DNA of 64,000 bases from Pseudomonas marginalis (GTDB lineage Bacteria; Pseudomonadota; Gammaproteobacteria; Pseudomonadales; Pseudomonadaceae): NCBI RefSeq assembly GCF_900105325.1, contig NZ_FNSU01000003.1, positions 3,237,501 through 3,301,500 of the forward strand, given 5' to 3'. Both the position numbers and the translations under genes were made by a program. Positions 7,322-15,822 of this stretch are shown here, piece after piece. The stretch's first letter is position 1, and every line of letters begins with the position of its first letter. A model generated the notes under the pieces. It was not told where the DNA came from and did no database searches. It was given only the letters and a program-made list of their open reading frames with translations.

Positions 7322-8590
7322 ATGCGCTCCGCCTTACTGATCTGCAGCCTGCTCGGCGTGTTCCTGGCCGCATGGCTAAGCCATCCGCCCCATGTACTGG
7401 CACACTTTGCCCAAGTGGCGCCGAACACCTCGAAGGTGGCGGCGGCCCCGCAATACACCAGCCGTTTTGTGTCCTCGCAGCTCACTGACTTTGTCCACGC
7501 TTCCTCGGTCACCGCCCTGCCCGGCGGCGACTTGATGGCCGTGTGGTTTGCCGGTTCGCGTGAAGGCGCCGCCGATGTGCAGGTGCGCACCGCACGCTTC
7601 GATGCCCGCAGTGGCGAATGGGGTGCCGAGCAGGTGCTGGCCACGCGGGAAAGCACCCGCGACGGCACCCAGCGTTATATCCGCAAGCTCGGCAATCCGG
7701 TGATTGCCCTGGGGCCGGATAAACGCCTGTGGATGTTTTATGTGTCGGTGTCGGTCGGTGGCTGGGCCACCAGTGCAATCAACCTGATGGTGTCCGACGA
7801 CCTCGGCGCCAACTGGTCCGCGCCCCGGCAGTTGGTGACCTCACCGTTTTTCAACATCAGTACCCTGGTACGCGCCGCGCCGGTGTTCCACGCCGACGGC
7901 TCCATCGGCCTGCCGGTGTACCACGAGTTCATGGGCAAGTTTGCCGAGTACCTGTACTTGAGTGCCGACGGCGCGGTAATCGACAAATTCCGCATCAGCC
8001 GAGGCAAGAATTCCCTGCAACCCACTATCGTGCCGCTGGATGGCAAGCGCGCGGTGGCGATGTTGCGCTACGCCGGCGACACCCACCACCGCGTCCTGGC
8101 CAGCCGCACCGAAGATGCGGGGCAAACCTGGAGCGAGCCGTACCCGCTGGAACCGGCAAATCCCAATTCATCGTTGGCGGCGGTGGGTACCGAGGACGAC
8201 GGGCTGCTCGTGGCCCTCAACGACCTGCAGGACGGCCGCTTCAAGCTCAGCCTCTACGGCACCGACGCCCAGCTCAGCCAATGGCGCACCGTGGTGCAAC
8301 TGGATGAGTCACCCGACCCGCTCGGCCAACCGTTCTCCCCCGAGGCCTATAAAGCAATCATCGGCGAAGGCTTCCGCGCCTCCAGCGGCGCCAAACGCCT
8401 GCCGCTGGAACAGCGCTTTCTCAGCAACCTCGATTACCGCGTATGCAAACCCCAAGGCTGCGATTTCGAATACGAGTACCCGTACTTCAGCCGCAGTCCG
8501 GACGGCATGTACCACGTGGTGTACTCGTGGAATAACACCTTCATCAAACATGTCAGCTTCAACGAAGCCTGGCTGGCAGAGCGTCTGTGA
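7322..8590 (+). CDS. Sialidase-like BNR-repeat protein (exo-alpha-sialidase family)
   Basis: The 422-residue protein starts at ATG 7322 (AGG at 7313), with a signal peptide or anchor (SALLICSLLGVFLAAWL). The rest is a six-bladed propeller of the BNR_2 type. Asp-box-like motifs occur as SDDLGANWSAP and TEDAGQTWSEP, and the fold begins HASSVTALPGGDLMAVWFAGSREG. Such proteins are annotated as neuraminidase/sialidase, but true sialidase activity needs an Arg triad and a Tyr/Glu pair that I cannot place securely. It sits between cytochrome b561 and an LTA-synthase-like sulfatase, so a periplasmic role on envelope glycans is more likely than host sialic acid release. Confidence 0.75.
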   Translation: MRSALLICSLLGVFLAAWLSHPPHVLAHFAQVAPNTSKVAAAPQYTSRFVSSQLTDFVHASSVTALPGGDLMAVWFAGSREGAADVQVRTARFDARSGEWGAEQVLATRESTRDGTQRYIRKLGNPVIALGPDKRLWMFYVSVSVGGWATSAINLMVSDDLGANWSAPRQLVTSPFFNISTLVRAAPVFHADGSIGLPVYHEFMGKFAEYLYLSADGAVIDKFRISRGKNSLQPTIVPLDGKRAVAMLRYAGDTHHRVLASRTEDAGQTWSEPYPLEPANPNSSLAAVGTEDDGLLVALNDLQDGRFKLSLYGTDAQLSQWRTVVQLDESPDPLGQPFSPEAYKAIIGEGFRASSGAKRLPLEQRFLSNLDYRVCKPQGCDFEYEYPYFSRSPDGMYHVVYSWNNTFIKHVSFNEAWLAERL

Positions 8591-9189
8591 TGGTTTCTGT
8601 GTGGCAGGCCCATTTGAGTTTTGTGCTGCTGGGGTTTGTGCTGTTGAGCGCGCTCAGGTTTACCGCTCCCTGGCGGCCATGGCTGCTGCCGGTGCTGGTA
8701 GCGGTCAGTTTTATCCCGGTCAACGAGCTGCCGCTGGCGGCGTATGTGCGCAGTTTTACCGATGACCTGGCCATCTGCACATTGGTGCTGTTGGCGTGGG
8801 TCATGCTCAGCCGCCTGGGCTTAGTGCAACCGCTCGCTCGTCGGCATCAAGTGCAGACGTTGCTGCTGTTTGGCCTGCTGAGCCTGGTGCTGTACCCGGC
8901 CACGTTGGGCCTGACCTACTTCGACCCGTACCGTTGGGGCTTCAACCCGCGACCGATGATCGCCCTGATGGCGGCGGCCGCACTGTTGATGCTGTGGCTG
9001 CGTAATACGCTGGCGGTGTGGATGCTGGCGATGGGCACGTTGGCTTTTGCGTTACGGCTCAAGGCGTCGGAAAACTATTGGGATTATCTGGTCGACCCGT
9101 TGCTGACCGGTTACTGCCTGATCGCCGGCGCGGGGCTGCTGATCAGCGCCGCCTGGCGCCCTCTTTTGAAATGGCACCGGGGTCAATGA
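8590..9189 (+). CDS. Hypothetical multi-span membrane protein
   Basis: The 199-residue protein consists almost wholly of hydrophobic helices (about six: 8-24, 29-45, 60-78, 87-102, 118-135, 140-155 and a C-terminal one). The ATG at 8590 overlaps the stop of the sialidase-like gene by one base; a GTG at 8587 is an alternative. No catalytic motif is visible. It is locked between the sialidase-like gene and the sulfatase by overlaps at both ends, so it should act with them, perhaps as a membrane partner. The family is not recognised. Confidence 0.75.
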   Translation: MVSVWQAHLSFVLLGFVLLSALRFTAPWRPWLLPVLVAVSFIPVNELPLAAYVRSFTDDLAICTLVLLAWVMLSRLGLVQPLARRHQVQTLLLFGLLSLVLYPATLGLTYFDPYRWGFNPRPMIALMAAAALLMLWLRNTLAVWMLAMGTLAFALRLKASENYWDYLVDPLLTGYCLIAGAGLLISAAWRPLLKWHRGQ

Positions 9190-11210
9190 TGAGTGCGTTG
9201 CAATCACGCCGCCTGCGCTACGGCCTGGGCGCGATCGGGTTGGTATTTGTGTTGCTGGCTGCGTTGCGGCTGGTGTTTGTGCTGGTTTTTTCCGGCCTGG
9301 ACTTGAACACCCCGGGGCTGCTGGAAACCCTGGGAATCGGCCTGCGTTTCGACCTGCGCCTGGCGGTGTTGATCCTGCTGCCGCTGGCCGTGCTGGCGTG
9401 GTTGCCGCGCTGGAACCTCACCACCCTGCCGGCCCTGCGCTGGCTGGCGCGCGGTTATCTGGTCATCGCGCTGGCGGGGGTGGGGCTGATGTACATCATC
9501 GACTTCGGCCACTACGCCTACCTCGGCGTGCGTATCAATGCGACGGTGCTGCGTTACCTGCAGGATGCGCAGATTTCCCAGCAGATGGTGTGGGAAACCT
9601 ACCCGGTACTGTGGATAACCGCCTGCTGGCTCGCGGCGGTGGCGCTTTGGGTCTGGGCGTTGGTCTGCCTGGAGCGGTTGACCCTGGATCGAGCGCCCAC
9701 CGCCATCAGCAAACCGGCACTGGCGCTGGTGAGTGTGATGGGCGTCGTCGCGGTGCTGCTGGCCCTGCTGGGCCGTGTCGCCCATCTCAACCTGGAAAAC
9801 CCGGTGCCCCTGCGCTGGAGCGATGCCTTCTTTGCCGGCAACAGCCAACTGGCCGCCGTGGGCCTGAACCCGGTGCTGTTTTTGTATGACACGCTCAAGG
9901 TCGGCCAATCGCAGTTCGATGAGGCCCAGGTCCGCCAGTATTACCCGCAAGTCGCCGAATACCTGGGCGTGCCCCAACCCGATGCCCAGTCCCTGGACTT
10001 CATCCGCGAACAAGGCGTGCAGCCCTATCGACTGGCCGGCGAGCGCCCGCCCAACGTGATTTTCGTGATGCTCGAATCCCTCGGCACCAGTGCCGTGGGT
10101 GCCTATGGCAACCCGCTCAACCCCACGCCGAACCTGGACAAACTGGCGACGCAAAGCTGGTTCTTCAAACACTTCTACGTCCCCGTCACCGGCACCGCGA
10201 AAACCGTGTGGGCCAGCATCACCGGCGTGCCCGACGTCACCCGCCAGGAGACCGCCACGCGCAACCCGTTGATCACGCGGCAACACACGTTGATCAATGC
10301 ATTCGAGGGCTACCAGAAGTTCTACATGATCGGCGGCAACGCCGGCTGGGCGAATATCAATGCACTGATCCGCCAGAGCATCGACGATGTGCAACTGTTC
10401 GAGGAGAGCGACTGGCAATCGCCACGGGTAGACGTGTGGGGGATTTCCGACCTGGACCTGTTCAAGGAAGCTGACGATCTGTTGAGCACGCTTCCCAAGG
10501 ACCAACCGTTCTTTGCCTACCTGCAAACCTCCGGCAACCATCGCCCCTTCACCATCCCCAAACACAACGATGGCTTCCAGCTCAGCCACGTGACGCTGGA
10601 ACAGGCCCAGGCCGCGGGCTCCCGCAGTGTCGAGCAGTACAACGCCGTACGCCTGCTGGACTACAACATCGGCCGGCTGATGGAAATCGCCAAGTCCGGT
10701 GGCTACTACGACAACAGCATCTTTGTGTTCTTCGGCGACCACAACACCCGCATCAGCCAGATCCCGCACATGGCGCCGGCCTTCGAACAGCTGGGCCTGG
10801 AAAGTAACAACGTGCCGCTGCTGATCCACGCTCCCGGCCTTGCGCCTCGGGTGATCGAGGAAGCTGTAGGGCTGGCCGACCTGCTGCCCACCGTGGCCGG
10901 CATGGCAGGCGTACCGTTTCGCAACGGTGCGATGGGCCGGGACATCCAGCAACCGGCGCCCGAGGGCGAACGCGTGGTGCCGCTGGTATTGCGCGAAGGC
11001 ACCTTCCCGATCATCGGCGGCGTGACCCGGCACTTTTTGCTGCAGATGCAGCACGACGGCAGCTCACCCACCTTGCATGACCTGGCATCACTCACCCCGC
11101 GTGACGATGTGGCCGCGCAGCACCCCGAGGAATTCCAGCGCCTGCAGGCACTGACCCGTGGGCTGCACGAGAGTGCGCGATTGATGCTGTTCAGGAATGT
11201 GCGTGAGTGA
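9186..11210 (+). CDS. LTA synthase-family sulfatase / phosphoglycerol transferase-like protein
   Basis: The 674-residue protein has five N-terminal membrane helices (to about residue 185) and an extracytoplasmic alkaline-phosphatase-fold domain from about 290. The metal-binding start is NVIFVMLESLGTSAVGAYG. The likely catalytic Thr lies in VTGTAKTVW near residue 335. TSGNHRPF and FFGDHNTR supply the later metal ligands. LtaS-type enzymes transfer phosphoglycerol (or phosphoethanolamine) onto lipids or glycans; in Gram-negatives they modify periplasmic glucans or lipid A. The ATGA overlap with the preceding gene shows co-translation. With the sialidase-like gene this suggests an envelope-glycan modifying unit. 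Confidence 0.85.
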   Translation: MMSALQSRRLRYGLGAIGLVFVLLAALRLVFVLVFSGLDLNTPGLLETLGIGLRFDLRLAVLILLPLAVLAWLPRWNLTTLPALRWLARGYLVIALAGVGLMYIIDFGHYAYLGVRINATVLRYLQDAQISQQMVWETYPVLWITACWLAAVALWVWALVCLERLTLDRAPTAISKPALALVSVMGVVAVLLALLGRVAHLNLENPVPLRWSDAFFAGNSQLAAVGLNPVLFLYDTLKVGQSQFDEAQVRQYYPQVAEYLGVPQPDAQSLDFIREQGVQPYRLAGERPPNVIFVMLESLGTSAVGAYGNPLNPTPNLDKLATQSWFFKHFYVPVTGTAKTVWASITGVPDVTRQETATRNPLITRQHTLINAFEGYQKFYMIGGNAGWANINALIRQSIDDVQLFEESDWQSPRVDVWGISDLDLFKEADDLLSTLPKDQPFFAYLQTSGNHRPFTIPKHNDGFQLSHVTLEQAQAAGSRSVEQYNAVRLLDYNIGRLMEIAKSGGYYDNSIFVFFGDHNTRISQIPHMAPAFEQLGLESNNVPLLIHAPGLAPRVIEEAVGLADLLPTVAGMAGVPFRNGAMGRDIQQPAPEGERVVPLVLREGTFPIIGGVTRHFLLQMQHDGSSPTLHDLASLTPRDDVAAQHPEEFQRLQALTRGLHESARLMLFRNVRE

Positions 11211-11585
11211 TTACTTGGATTGGAATGTCTCGAGGTACGCCAGGATATTGTCGATTTTTTCCGGGTCGCTGATGCCCCAGAAAATCATGCGCGTACCACT
11301 CACCACCTTTTTGGGCGCTTCGATGTAGGCCGCGAGCTTGTCGCGGGTCCAGACCACACCGGAGTTTTTCATCGCGTCCGAATATTGATAGTCGGCGGTG
11401 GTGCCGGCAGGTCGGCCGATGATGCCGTTGAGCTCCGGGCCAAAGCCACCGCGTGCGCCTTCGCCGACGCTGTGGCAGCCGCCGCAGGTCTTGGTGAAGA
11501 GTTTGCCGCCGGCCTCGGCATCGCCGGCGGCATTGGCGGCGCTGGTGTTGAGAATCAGCGCAAGGGTCAGCAGGACGTACTTCAT
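11211..11585 (-). CDS. Periplasmic class I cytochrome c
   Basis: The 124-residue protein starts at ATG 11585 (GGAG 6 nt upstream). A signal peptide ends ANA-A. It has one haem site CGGCH near residue 35 and a downstream Met in TRMIFWG near 95 as the likely sixth ligand. GFGPELNGIIGR and the C-terminal helix PEKIDNILAYLETF are typical of cytochrome c550/c2-like carriers. It would shuttle electrons in the periplasm. It ends convergently, against the stop of the sulfatase gene with no gap, and has no obvious partner oxidase next to it. Confidence 0.9.
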   Translation of the reverse strand: MKYVLLTLALILNTSAANAAGDAEAGGKLFTKTCGGCHSVGEGARGGFGPELNGIIGRPAGTTADYQYSDAMKNSGVVWTRDKLAAYIEAPKKVVSGTRMIFWGISDPEKIDNILAYLETFQSK

Positions 11586-11627
11586 GGGTGACTCCACATC
11601 GGTGTTGGCGGCGATTATGCCTGTTTG

Positions 11628-12170
11628 TCAGGAGCGCATGCCCATCCAGATCACCGCTTCGGTCCACGCCGTCACCACCGGCGTCAGCGCACGAAACCAG
11701 GGATCCTGCACATCGATCTGCGCAGCCGAGTGGTCATGGTGGTGTTGCTCTTCTTCAACGATGGAAGCAATGGCCGTCACGGCCAGTGGGTCGATTTCGC
11801 GTAACGCATGAAGCTGATGAGCCAGGTGCTTGAGCACCACGCTTTCCACCGCGACGGTGGTGGCAACAATAGCCTTGCGCCCGCACACCCCGGTGAGCAG
11901 GCCCAGCACCAGCCCGCCAAGGCCGCAAAGCCAGTAGCTGCGGCAGCGTCGGTAACCCCGTCGTTGCAACTCGGCCTGGAACACCGCGCGATGGCGACGT
12001 TCGTGGGACAGGAATTCCTCGAGCTCACCCACCATGCCGGGTACAAACAATCGCGCCATAAACAGCTGGCCGCTGTAGATACAGATCGCGCCATGCTCGC
12101 CGGCGTGGTCGACTTTGATCATGCGATTGCCCAGGTCAGGGTCGATCAAGGGGGCTGCGGAAGCGTTCAC
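11628..12170 (-). CDS. Coq7/demethoxyubiquinone hydroxylase-like diiron protein
   Basis: The 180-residue protein from GTG 12170 (AAGG upstream) retains the carboxylate-bridged diiron ligands of the Coq7 family: E in VDHAGE, E..H in LEEFLSHERRH, E in AVESVV, and E..H in EEEQHHHDH. Coq7 adds the C5 hydroxyl in ubiquinone synthesis. It is about 35 residues shorter than the usual Pseudomonas Coq7, and HAGEHGAICIYSGQLF differs from the usual HAGEVCAQALY, so this is probably a divergent paralogue rather than the main coq7. A longer in-frame start at 12254 exists but has Arg/Pro-rich shadow-like sequence. Confidence 0.75.
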   Translation of the reverse strand: MNASAAPLIDPDLGNRMIKVDHAGEHGAICIYSGQLFMARLFVPGMVGELEEFLSHERRHRAVFQAELQRRGYRRCRSYWLCGLGGLVLGLLTGVCGRKAIVATTVAVESVVLKHLAHQLHALREIDPLAVTAIASIVEEEQHHHDHSAAQIDVQDPWFRALTPVVTAWTEAVIWMGMRS

Positions 12171-12368
12171 GGTTGACGACCTTGTGCGAGGGCCCACGGG
12201 ATTCGGGCCGATCCTGATTGCAGAGCGCCGGTATCCTGCCGTACCTCCGCGCAAATGCGCAACCTAGACCCTCGAAACTGACCACCCATCGCCCCATACG
12301 CATCCAATCGAACCTAACCGGCCCCGTTCCACTCCACCTTACTGAACCCTGATGGTGGAGTAAGGATC

Positions 12369-12749
12369 ATGGCTCAGCCATCGATTTTGGTATTGGAAGA
12401 CGACGAGATCATTCGGTCGTTGATGGTGGATGTACTGGAGGATTTCGGCGCGGTTGTGACGTCTTTTCCTTCAGCCGATGAAGGAATGATTTACCTGGAA
12501 CGCGGCGATGATCCGGTGGACTTGATTGTCAGCGATGTGCAGATGCCGGGTTTGCTCAACGGCTATGACTTGAGCCGGGTGGTGGCGCACCGTTGGCCAT
12601 CAGTGCCGGTGCTGCTCACCTCGGGCAACGCCAGACTCGCGGAGCAATTGGGTGGCTCCGTGCGGTTCCTGCCCAAACCGTGGAGCACCGAGCATTTACT
12701 TGAGTGCGTGCAAACGGCATTGACCCAGCAGGGGGCGTCCATGCATTGA
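12369..12749 (+). CDS. Single-domain response regulator (CheY-like)
   Basis: The 126-residue protein is a receiver domain alone: acidic pocket EDDE at 10-13, phospho-acceptor Asp56 in IVSDVQMPG, Thr/Ser switch in LLTSGN, and Lys in RFLPKPW near 101. The start has GGAGTAAGGATC in front. It has no output domain, so it would work by phosphate relay or protein contact. It lies 200 bp upstream of bphO-bphP on the same strand, which makes it a plausible partner of the bacteriophytochrome kinase; other bphP loci also carry small receivers. Confidence 0.88.
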   Translation: MAQPSILVLEDDEIIRSLMVDVLEDFGAVVTSFPSADEGMIYLERGDDPVDLIVSDVQMPGLLNGYDLSRVVAHRWPSVPVLLTSGNARLAEQLGGSVRFLPKPWSTEHLLECVQTALTQQGASMH

Positions 12750-12945
12750 TAGCGTCGCGATATCATTGATGCCGAACTTCGCAGCAGCCCTTATGGTCAC
12801 TTACTTAAGCAGGGAGCGACTTTTCTGATCCGCTGGTCAGCCTTTTCGCCTTGTGCGTTCAGCTGATGCTTATGTGTTGTGTAGAATCGTCGCCTTTTTC
12901 AACGCGTCATTCATGGCCGAAAGGCCCACAGTTCGAGCTCATTGA

Positions 12946-13560
12946 ATGCATTCACAGGCCCATGAAGGTGGTGCGCCCTCATTGCTGGACGCGTTGCGCG
13001 CAGGCACCGGCCTATTGCACGTGGCGTTGGAAAAACGACTGCCGTTTTTTTCCGAACATTTGGATGCCGGCTGGTATCAGCGCCTGATCCAGGCGTATTA
13101 CGGGTTTTACCGGCCGATTGAAGCAGCGCTGTACGGCTGTGAGTTTATCCCTGAAGGCTTCGACCCGACGCTGCGTATGAAAACGCCGACGCTGATCAAC
13201 GATCTTCACGCCCTTGGTCTGGACGCCTCCGCGATCAACGCCTTGCCGCACTGTGTGCAATTGCCCGCTTTTGATACCCCCGCCGCCTGCCTCGGCGCCT
13301 TGTATGTGCTTGAAGGCGCAACCCTGGGCGGCCAGGTACTGCGTCGGGAAATGGCTCGACGCCTGGCGCTGGACGCCGACAACGGAGGGGCGTTCCTCGA
13401 TGTGTACGGTGCCGAAACCGGTCGGCGCTGGAAAGATTTTCTCGACTACCTGGGCCGCCTGCCGCTGGACACGCCAGCCAAACAGCGCGCGGTGCACGCG
13501 GCCCGCTCGACATTCAGCTGCTTTGAGCAATGGCTCGACAGCCAGGAGGTACTGCTATGA
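12946..13560 (+). CDS. bphO: Heme oxygenase BphO
   Basis: The 204-residue protein resembles bacterial biliverdin-forming haem oxygenases. The proximal haem His is in GTGLLHVALEKRLPFF near residue 25, and the distal helix carries LGALYVLEGATLGGQVL, matching the family's LGxxYVxEGSxLGG. It opens haem to biliverdin, the chromophore of BphP, in the cytoplasm. The stop overlaps the bphP start by 4 bp (ATGA), the standard arrangement for supplying chromophore to the receptor as it is made. Confidence 0.93.
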   Translation: MHSQAHEGGAPSLLDALRAGTGLLHVALEKRLPFFSEHLDAGWYQRLIQAYYGFYRPIEAALYGCEFIPEGFDPTLRMKTPTLINDLHALGLDASAINALPHCVQLPAFDTPAACLGALYVLEGATLGGQVLRREMARRLALDADNGGAFLDVYGAETGRRWKDFLDYLGRLPLDTPAKQRAVHAARSTFSCFEQWLDSQEVLL

Positions 13561-15800
13561 AACCCGAAGATTTTGAAGAGCTGCTTGCCAACTGTGCCGA
13601 CGAGCCCATCCGCTTTCCGGGGGCGATCCAACCCCACGGCGTGCTGCTGACGCTGTCGGAGCCCGACCTGAACATCATTCAAGTCAGCACTAACGTCGCC
13701 AGCCTGTTCAACCGCGCCCCCGAGTCGTTGCTGGGCCGGCCACTGCACGCGCTGATCGGTGCCGAGCACGCCCAGGCCGTGCAGGCCATGGCCGAACACA
13801 ACAGCTTCCTTGATGCGCCGCCTTTGCACGTCACCCTCAACGGCGCCGAGTTCGAAGGCCTGTTGCACCGCCATCAGGACGTGCTGGTGCTGGAATTCGA
13901 ACCGCGGCTCAAGGACTTCCGGCCACGGGCCCTGAAAGGCCGCAGCAGTGACTTGGGCAAGATGCTGCAACGTTTGCAATCAGCGAAAACCCTGCAAGCG
14001 CTGTACGAAATCAGCGTGACTGAAATCCAGGCCATGACCGGTTACGACCGGGTGTTGATCTACCGTTTCGAAGAAGAAGGCCATGGCCAGGTGATCGCGG
14101 AAGCGTCGGCACCGTCCATGGAGCTGTTCAACGGACTGTTCTTCCCCGCGTCCGATATCCCGGAGCAGGCCCGCGAGCTGTATCGCACCAACTGGCTGCG
14201 CATCATCCCGAATGCTGCCTACGAGCCGGTGCCCCTGCTGCCCAAGCTGCGCCCGGATACCGGTGAGCCGCTGGATTTGAGCTTTGCCACCCTGCGCAGC
14301 GTGTCGCCGATTCACTGCCAGTACATGCAAAACATGGGCGTGCTGTCGTCCATGAGCATTTCGCTGATGAAGGGCGACAAGCTCTGGGGCCTGATCAGTT
14401 GCGGCAACCGCGAGCCGCTGCTGGTGCCCAATGACCTGCGTATCACCTGCCAGACCATCGGTCAGGTGCTGTCATTGCAGATCAGCGCCATGGAAGCCCT
14501 GGACCTGAGCCGTCAGCGAGAAGAAAAAGTCGAGGCCCTGGCGTTGCTGGATAAAGCCATGAAGGCCTCCGAAGAAAACGTGTTCGACGGCCTGGCCCAG
14601 CGCGGCCAGGTGCTGATGGACCTGACCTTGTCCGGCGGCGTGGCGATCATCGAAGACAAGCAACTGCACCGCTACGGCAACTGCCCGGAACCGGCGCAGA
14701 TCCGGGCCTTGCACAAGTGGCTGCAGGACAGCGGCGAGCCGGTGTTCTCCAGCCATAACCTGGTGTCGATCTACCCGCCAGGCGCCGAGTTCCAACAGGT
14801 GGCCAGCGGTGTCCTGGCCATGAGCCTGCCAAAGCCTGTGGATAACGGCGTACTGTGGTTCCGCCCGGAAGTGAAAGAAAACATTAACTGGAGTGGTGAC
14901 CCGAAAAAGCCGCTCGACCTGGAAAACTCCGACGCCGGCCTGCGCCTTCGCCCGCGTACCTCGTTTGAAATCTGGAAGGTGGAGATGGCCGGTATTTCCA
15001 CCAAGTGGAGCCATGGCGACCTGTTCGCCGCCAACGACCTGCGTCGTTCTGCCCTGGAAAACGACCTGGCTCGCCAGGTGCTGCGCGAGCAACAGGCCGT
15101 GCGCGCCCGTGATGACCTGGTGGCGGTGGTGTCCCACGACCTGCGCAACCCGATGACGGTGATCTCCATGCTCTGCGGCATGATGCAAAAGGCCTTCAGC
15201 TCCGACGGCCCGCACACCTCGCGACGCATTTCCTCCGCCATCGACACCATGCAACAGGCCGCCGGACGCATGAACGTCTTGCTGGAAGACTTGCTCGACA
15301 CCTCGAAAATCGAGGCCGGGCGCTACGTGGTCAAACCCGTTGCCCTGGACGTCAGCCAAATGTTCGAAGAGGCCTATTCCCTGCTCGCGCCGTTGGCGAT
15401 GGAAAAAGGCATCGACCTGTCGTTCAACGCCGAGCCTGGCCTGCAGATCAACGGCGACCCGGAGCGGCTGTTCCAGGTGCTGTCGAACCTGATCGGCAAT
15501 GCCATCAAGTTCACTCCGCGCCAGGGCAATATCGGCATCAGTGCGATGACCAATGGTGAAGAGATCGTGTTTTCGGTGCGTGACTCAGGCGAAGGTATTG
15601 CGCCTGATCAACTGCCCCACGTGTTTGATCGCTACTGGACCCAGTCGGAAAACAATCCCACCGGCACCGGCCTGGGGCTGTATATCACCCAAGGGATTGT
15701 CCACGCCCATGGCGGCAAGATCATGGCTGAAAGTGAAGTGGGGCGTGGCAGTGAGTTCCGGTTTACGGTGCCGAAGGTGATTGAGGACTCCCATACCTGA
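13557..15800 (+). CDS. bphP: Bacteriophytochrome histidine kinase BphP
   Basis: The 747-residue red/far-red photoreceptor has an N-terminal PAS with the biliverdin-attaching Cys13 (LANCADEPIRFPGAIQPHG), a GAF domain (about 140-305, with FPASDIPEQARELY), a PHY domain (about 315-490), a HisKA domain with the H-box VSHDLRNP (His near 527) and a HATPase domain (NLIGNAIKFTP, RDSGEGI, GTGLGLYI). It binds the biliverdin made by BphO and converts light state into autophosphorylation. It is translationally coupled to bphO. No receiver follows it directly; the receiver gene at 12369 is the nearest candidate acceptor. Confidence 0.96.
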   Translation: MKPEDFEELLANCADEPIRFPGAIQPHGVLLTLSEPDLNIIQVSTNVASLFNRAPESLLGRPLHALIGAEHAQAVQAMAEHNSFLDAPPLHVTLNGAEFEGLLHRHQDVLVLEFEPRLKDFRPRALKGRSSDLGKMLQRLQSAKTLQALYEISVTEIQAMTGYDRVLIYRFEEEGHGQVIAEASAPSMELFNGLFFPASDIPEQARELYRTNWLRIIPNAAYEPVPLLPKLRPDTGEPLDLSFATLRSVSPIHCQYMQNMGVLSSMSISLMKGDKLWGLISCGNREPLLVPNDLRITCQTIGQVLSLQISAMEALDLSRQREEKVEALALLDKAMKASEENVFDGLAQRGQVLMDLTLSGGVAIIEDKQLHRYGNCPEPAQIRALHKWLQDSGEPVFSSHNLVSIYPPGAEFQQVASGVLAMSLPKPVDNGVLWFRPEVKENINWSGDPKKPLDLENSDAGLRLRPRTSFEIWKVEMAGISTKWSHGDLFAANDLRRSALENDLARQVLREQQAVRARDDLVAVVSHDLRNPMTVISMLCGMMQKAFSSDGPHTSRRISSAIDTMQQAAGRMNVLLEDLLDTSKIEAGRYVVKPVALDVSQMFEEAYSLLAPLAMEKGIDLSFNAEPGLQINGDPERLFQVLSNLIGNAIKFTPRQGNIGISAMTNGEEIVFSVRDSGEGIAPDQLPHVFDRYWTQSENNPTGTGLGLYITQGIVHAHGGKIMAESEVGRGSEFRFTVPKVIEDSHT

Positions 15801-15822
15801 CCGCCTCTGTGGCGAGCACCGG

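Noticed and set aside
9204..11054. Long minus-strand open frame of 616 codons opposite the sulfatase gene
   Set aside because: It is Gln/His/Arg-rich with no domain, a typical antisense shadow of a GC-rich gene.
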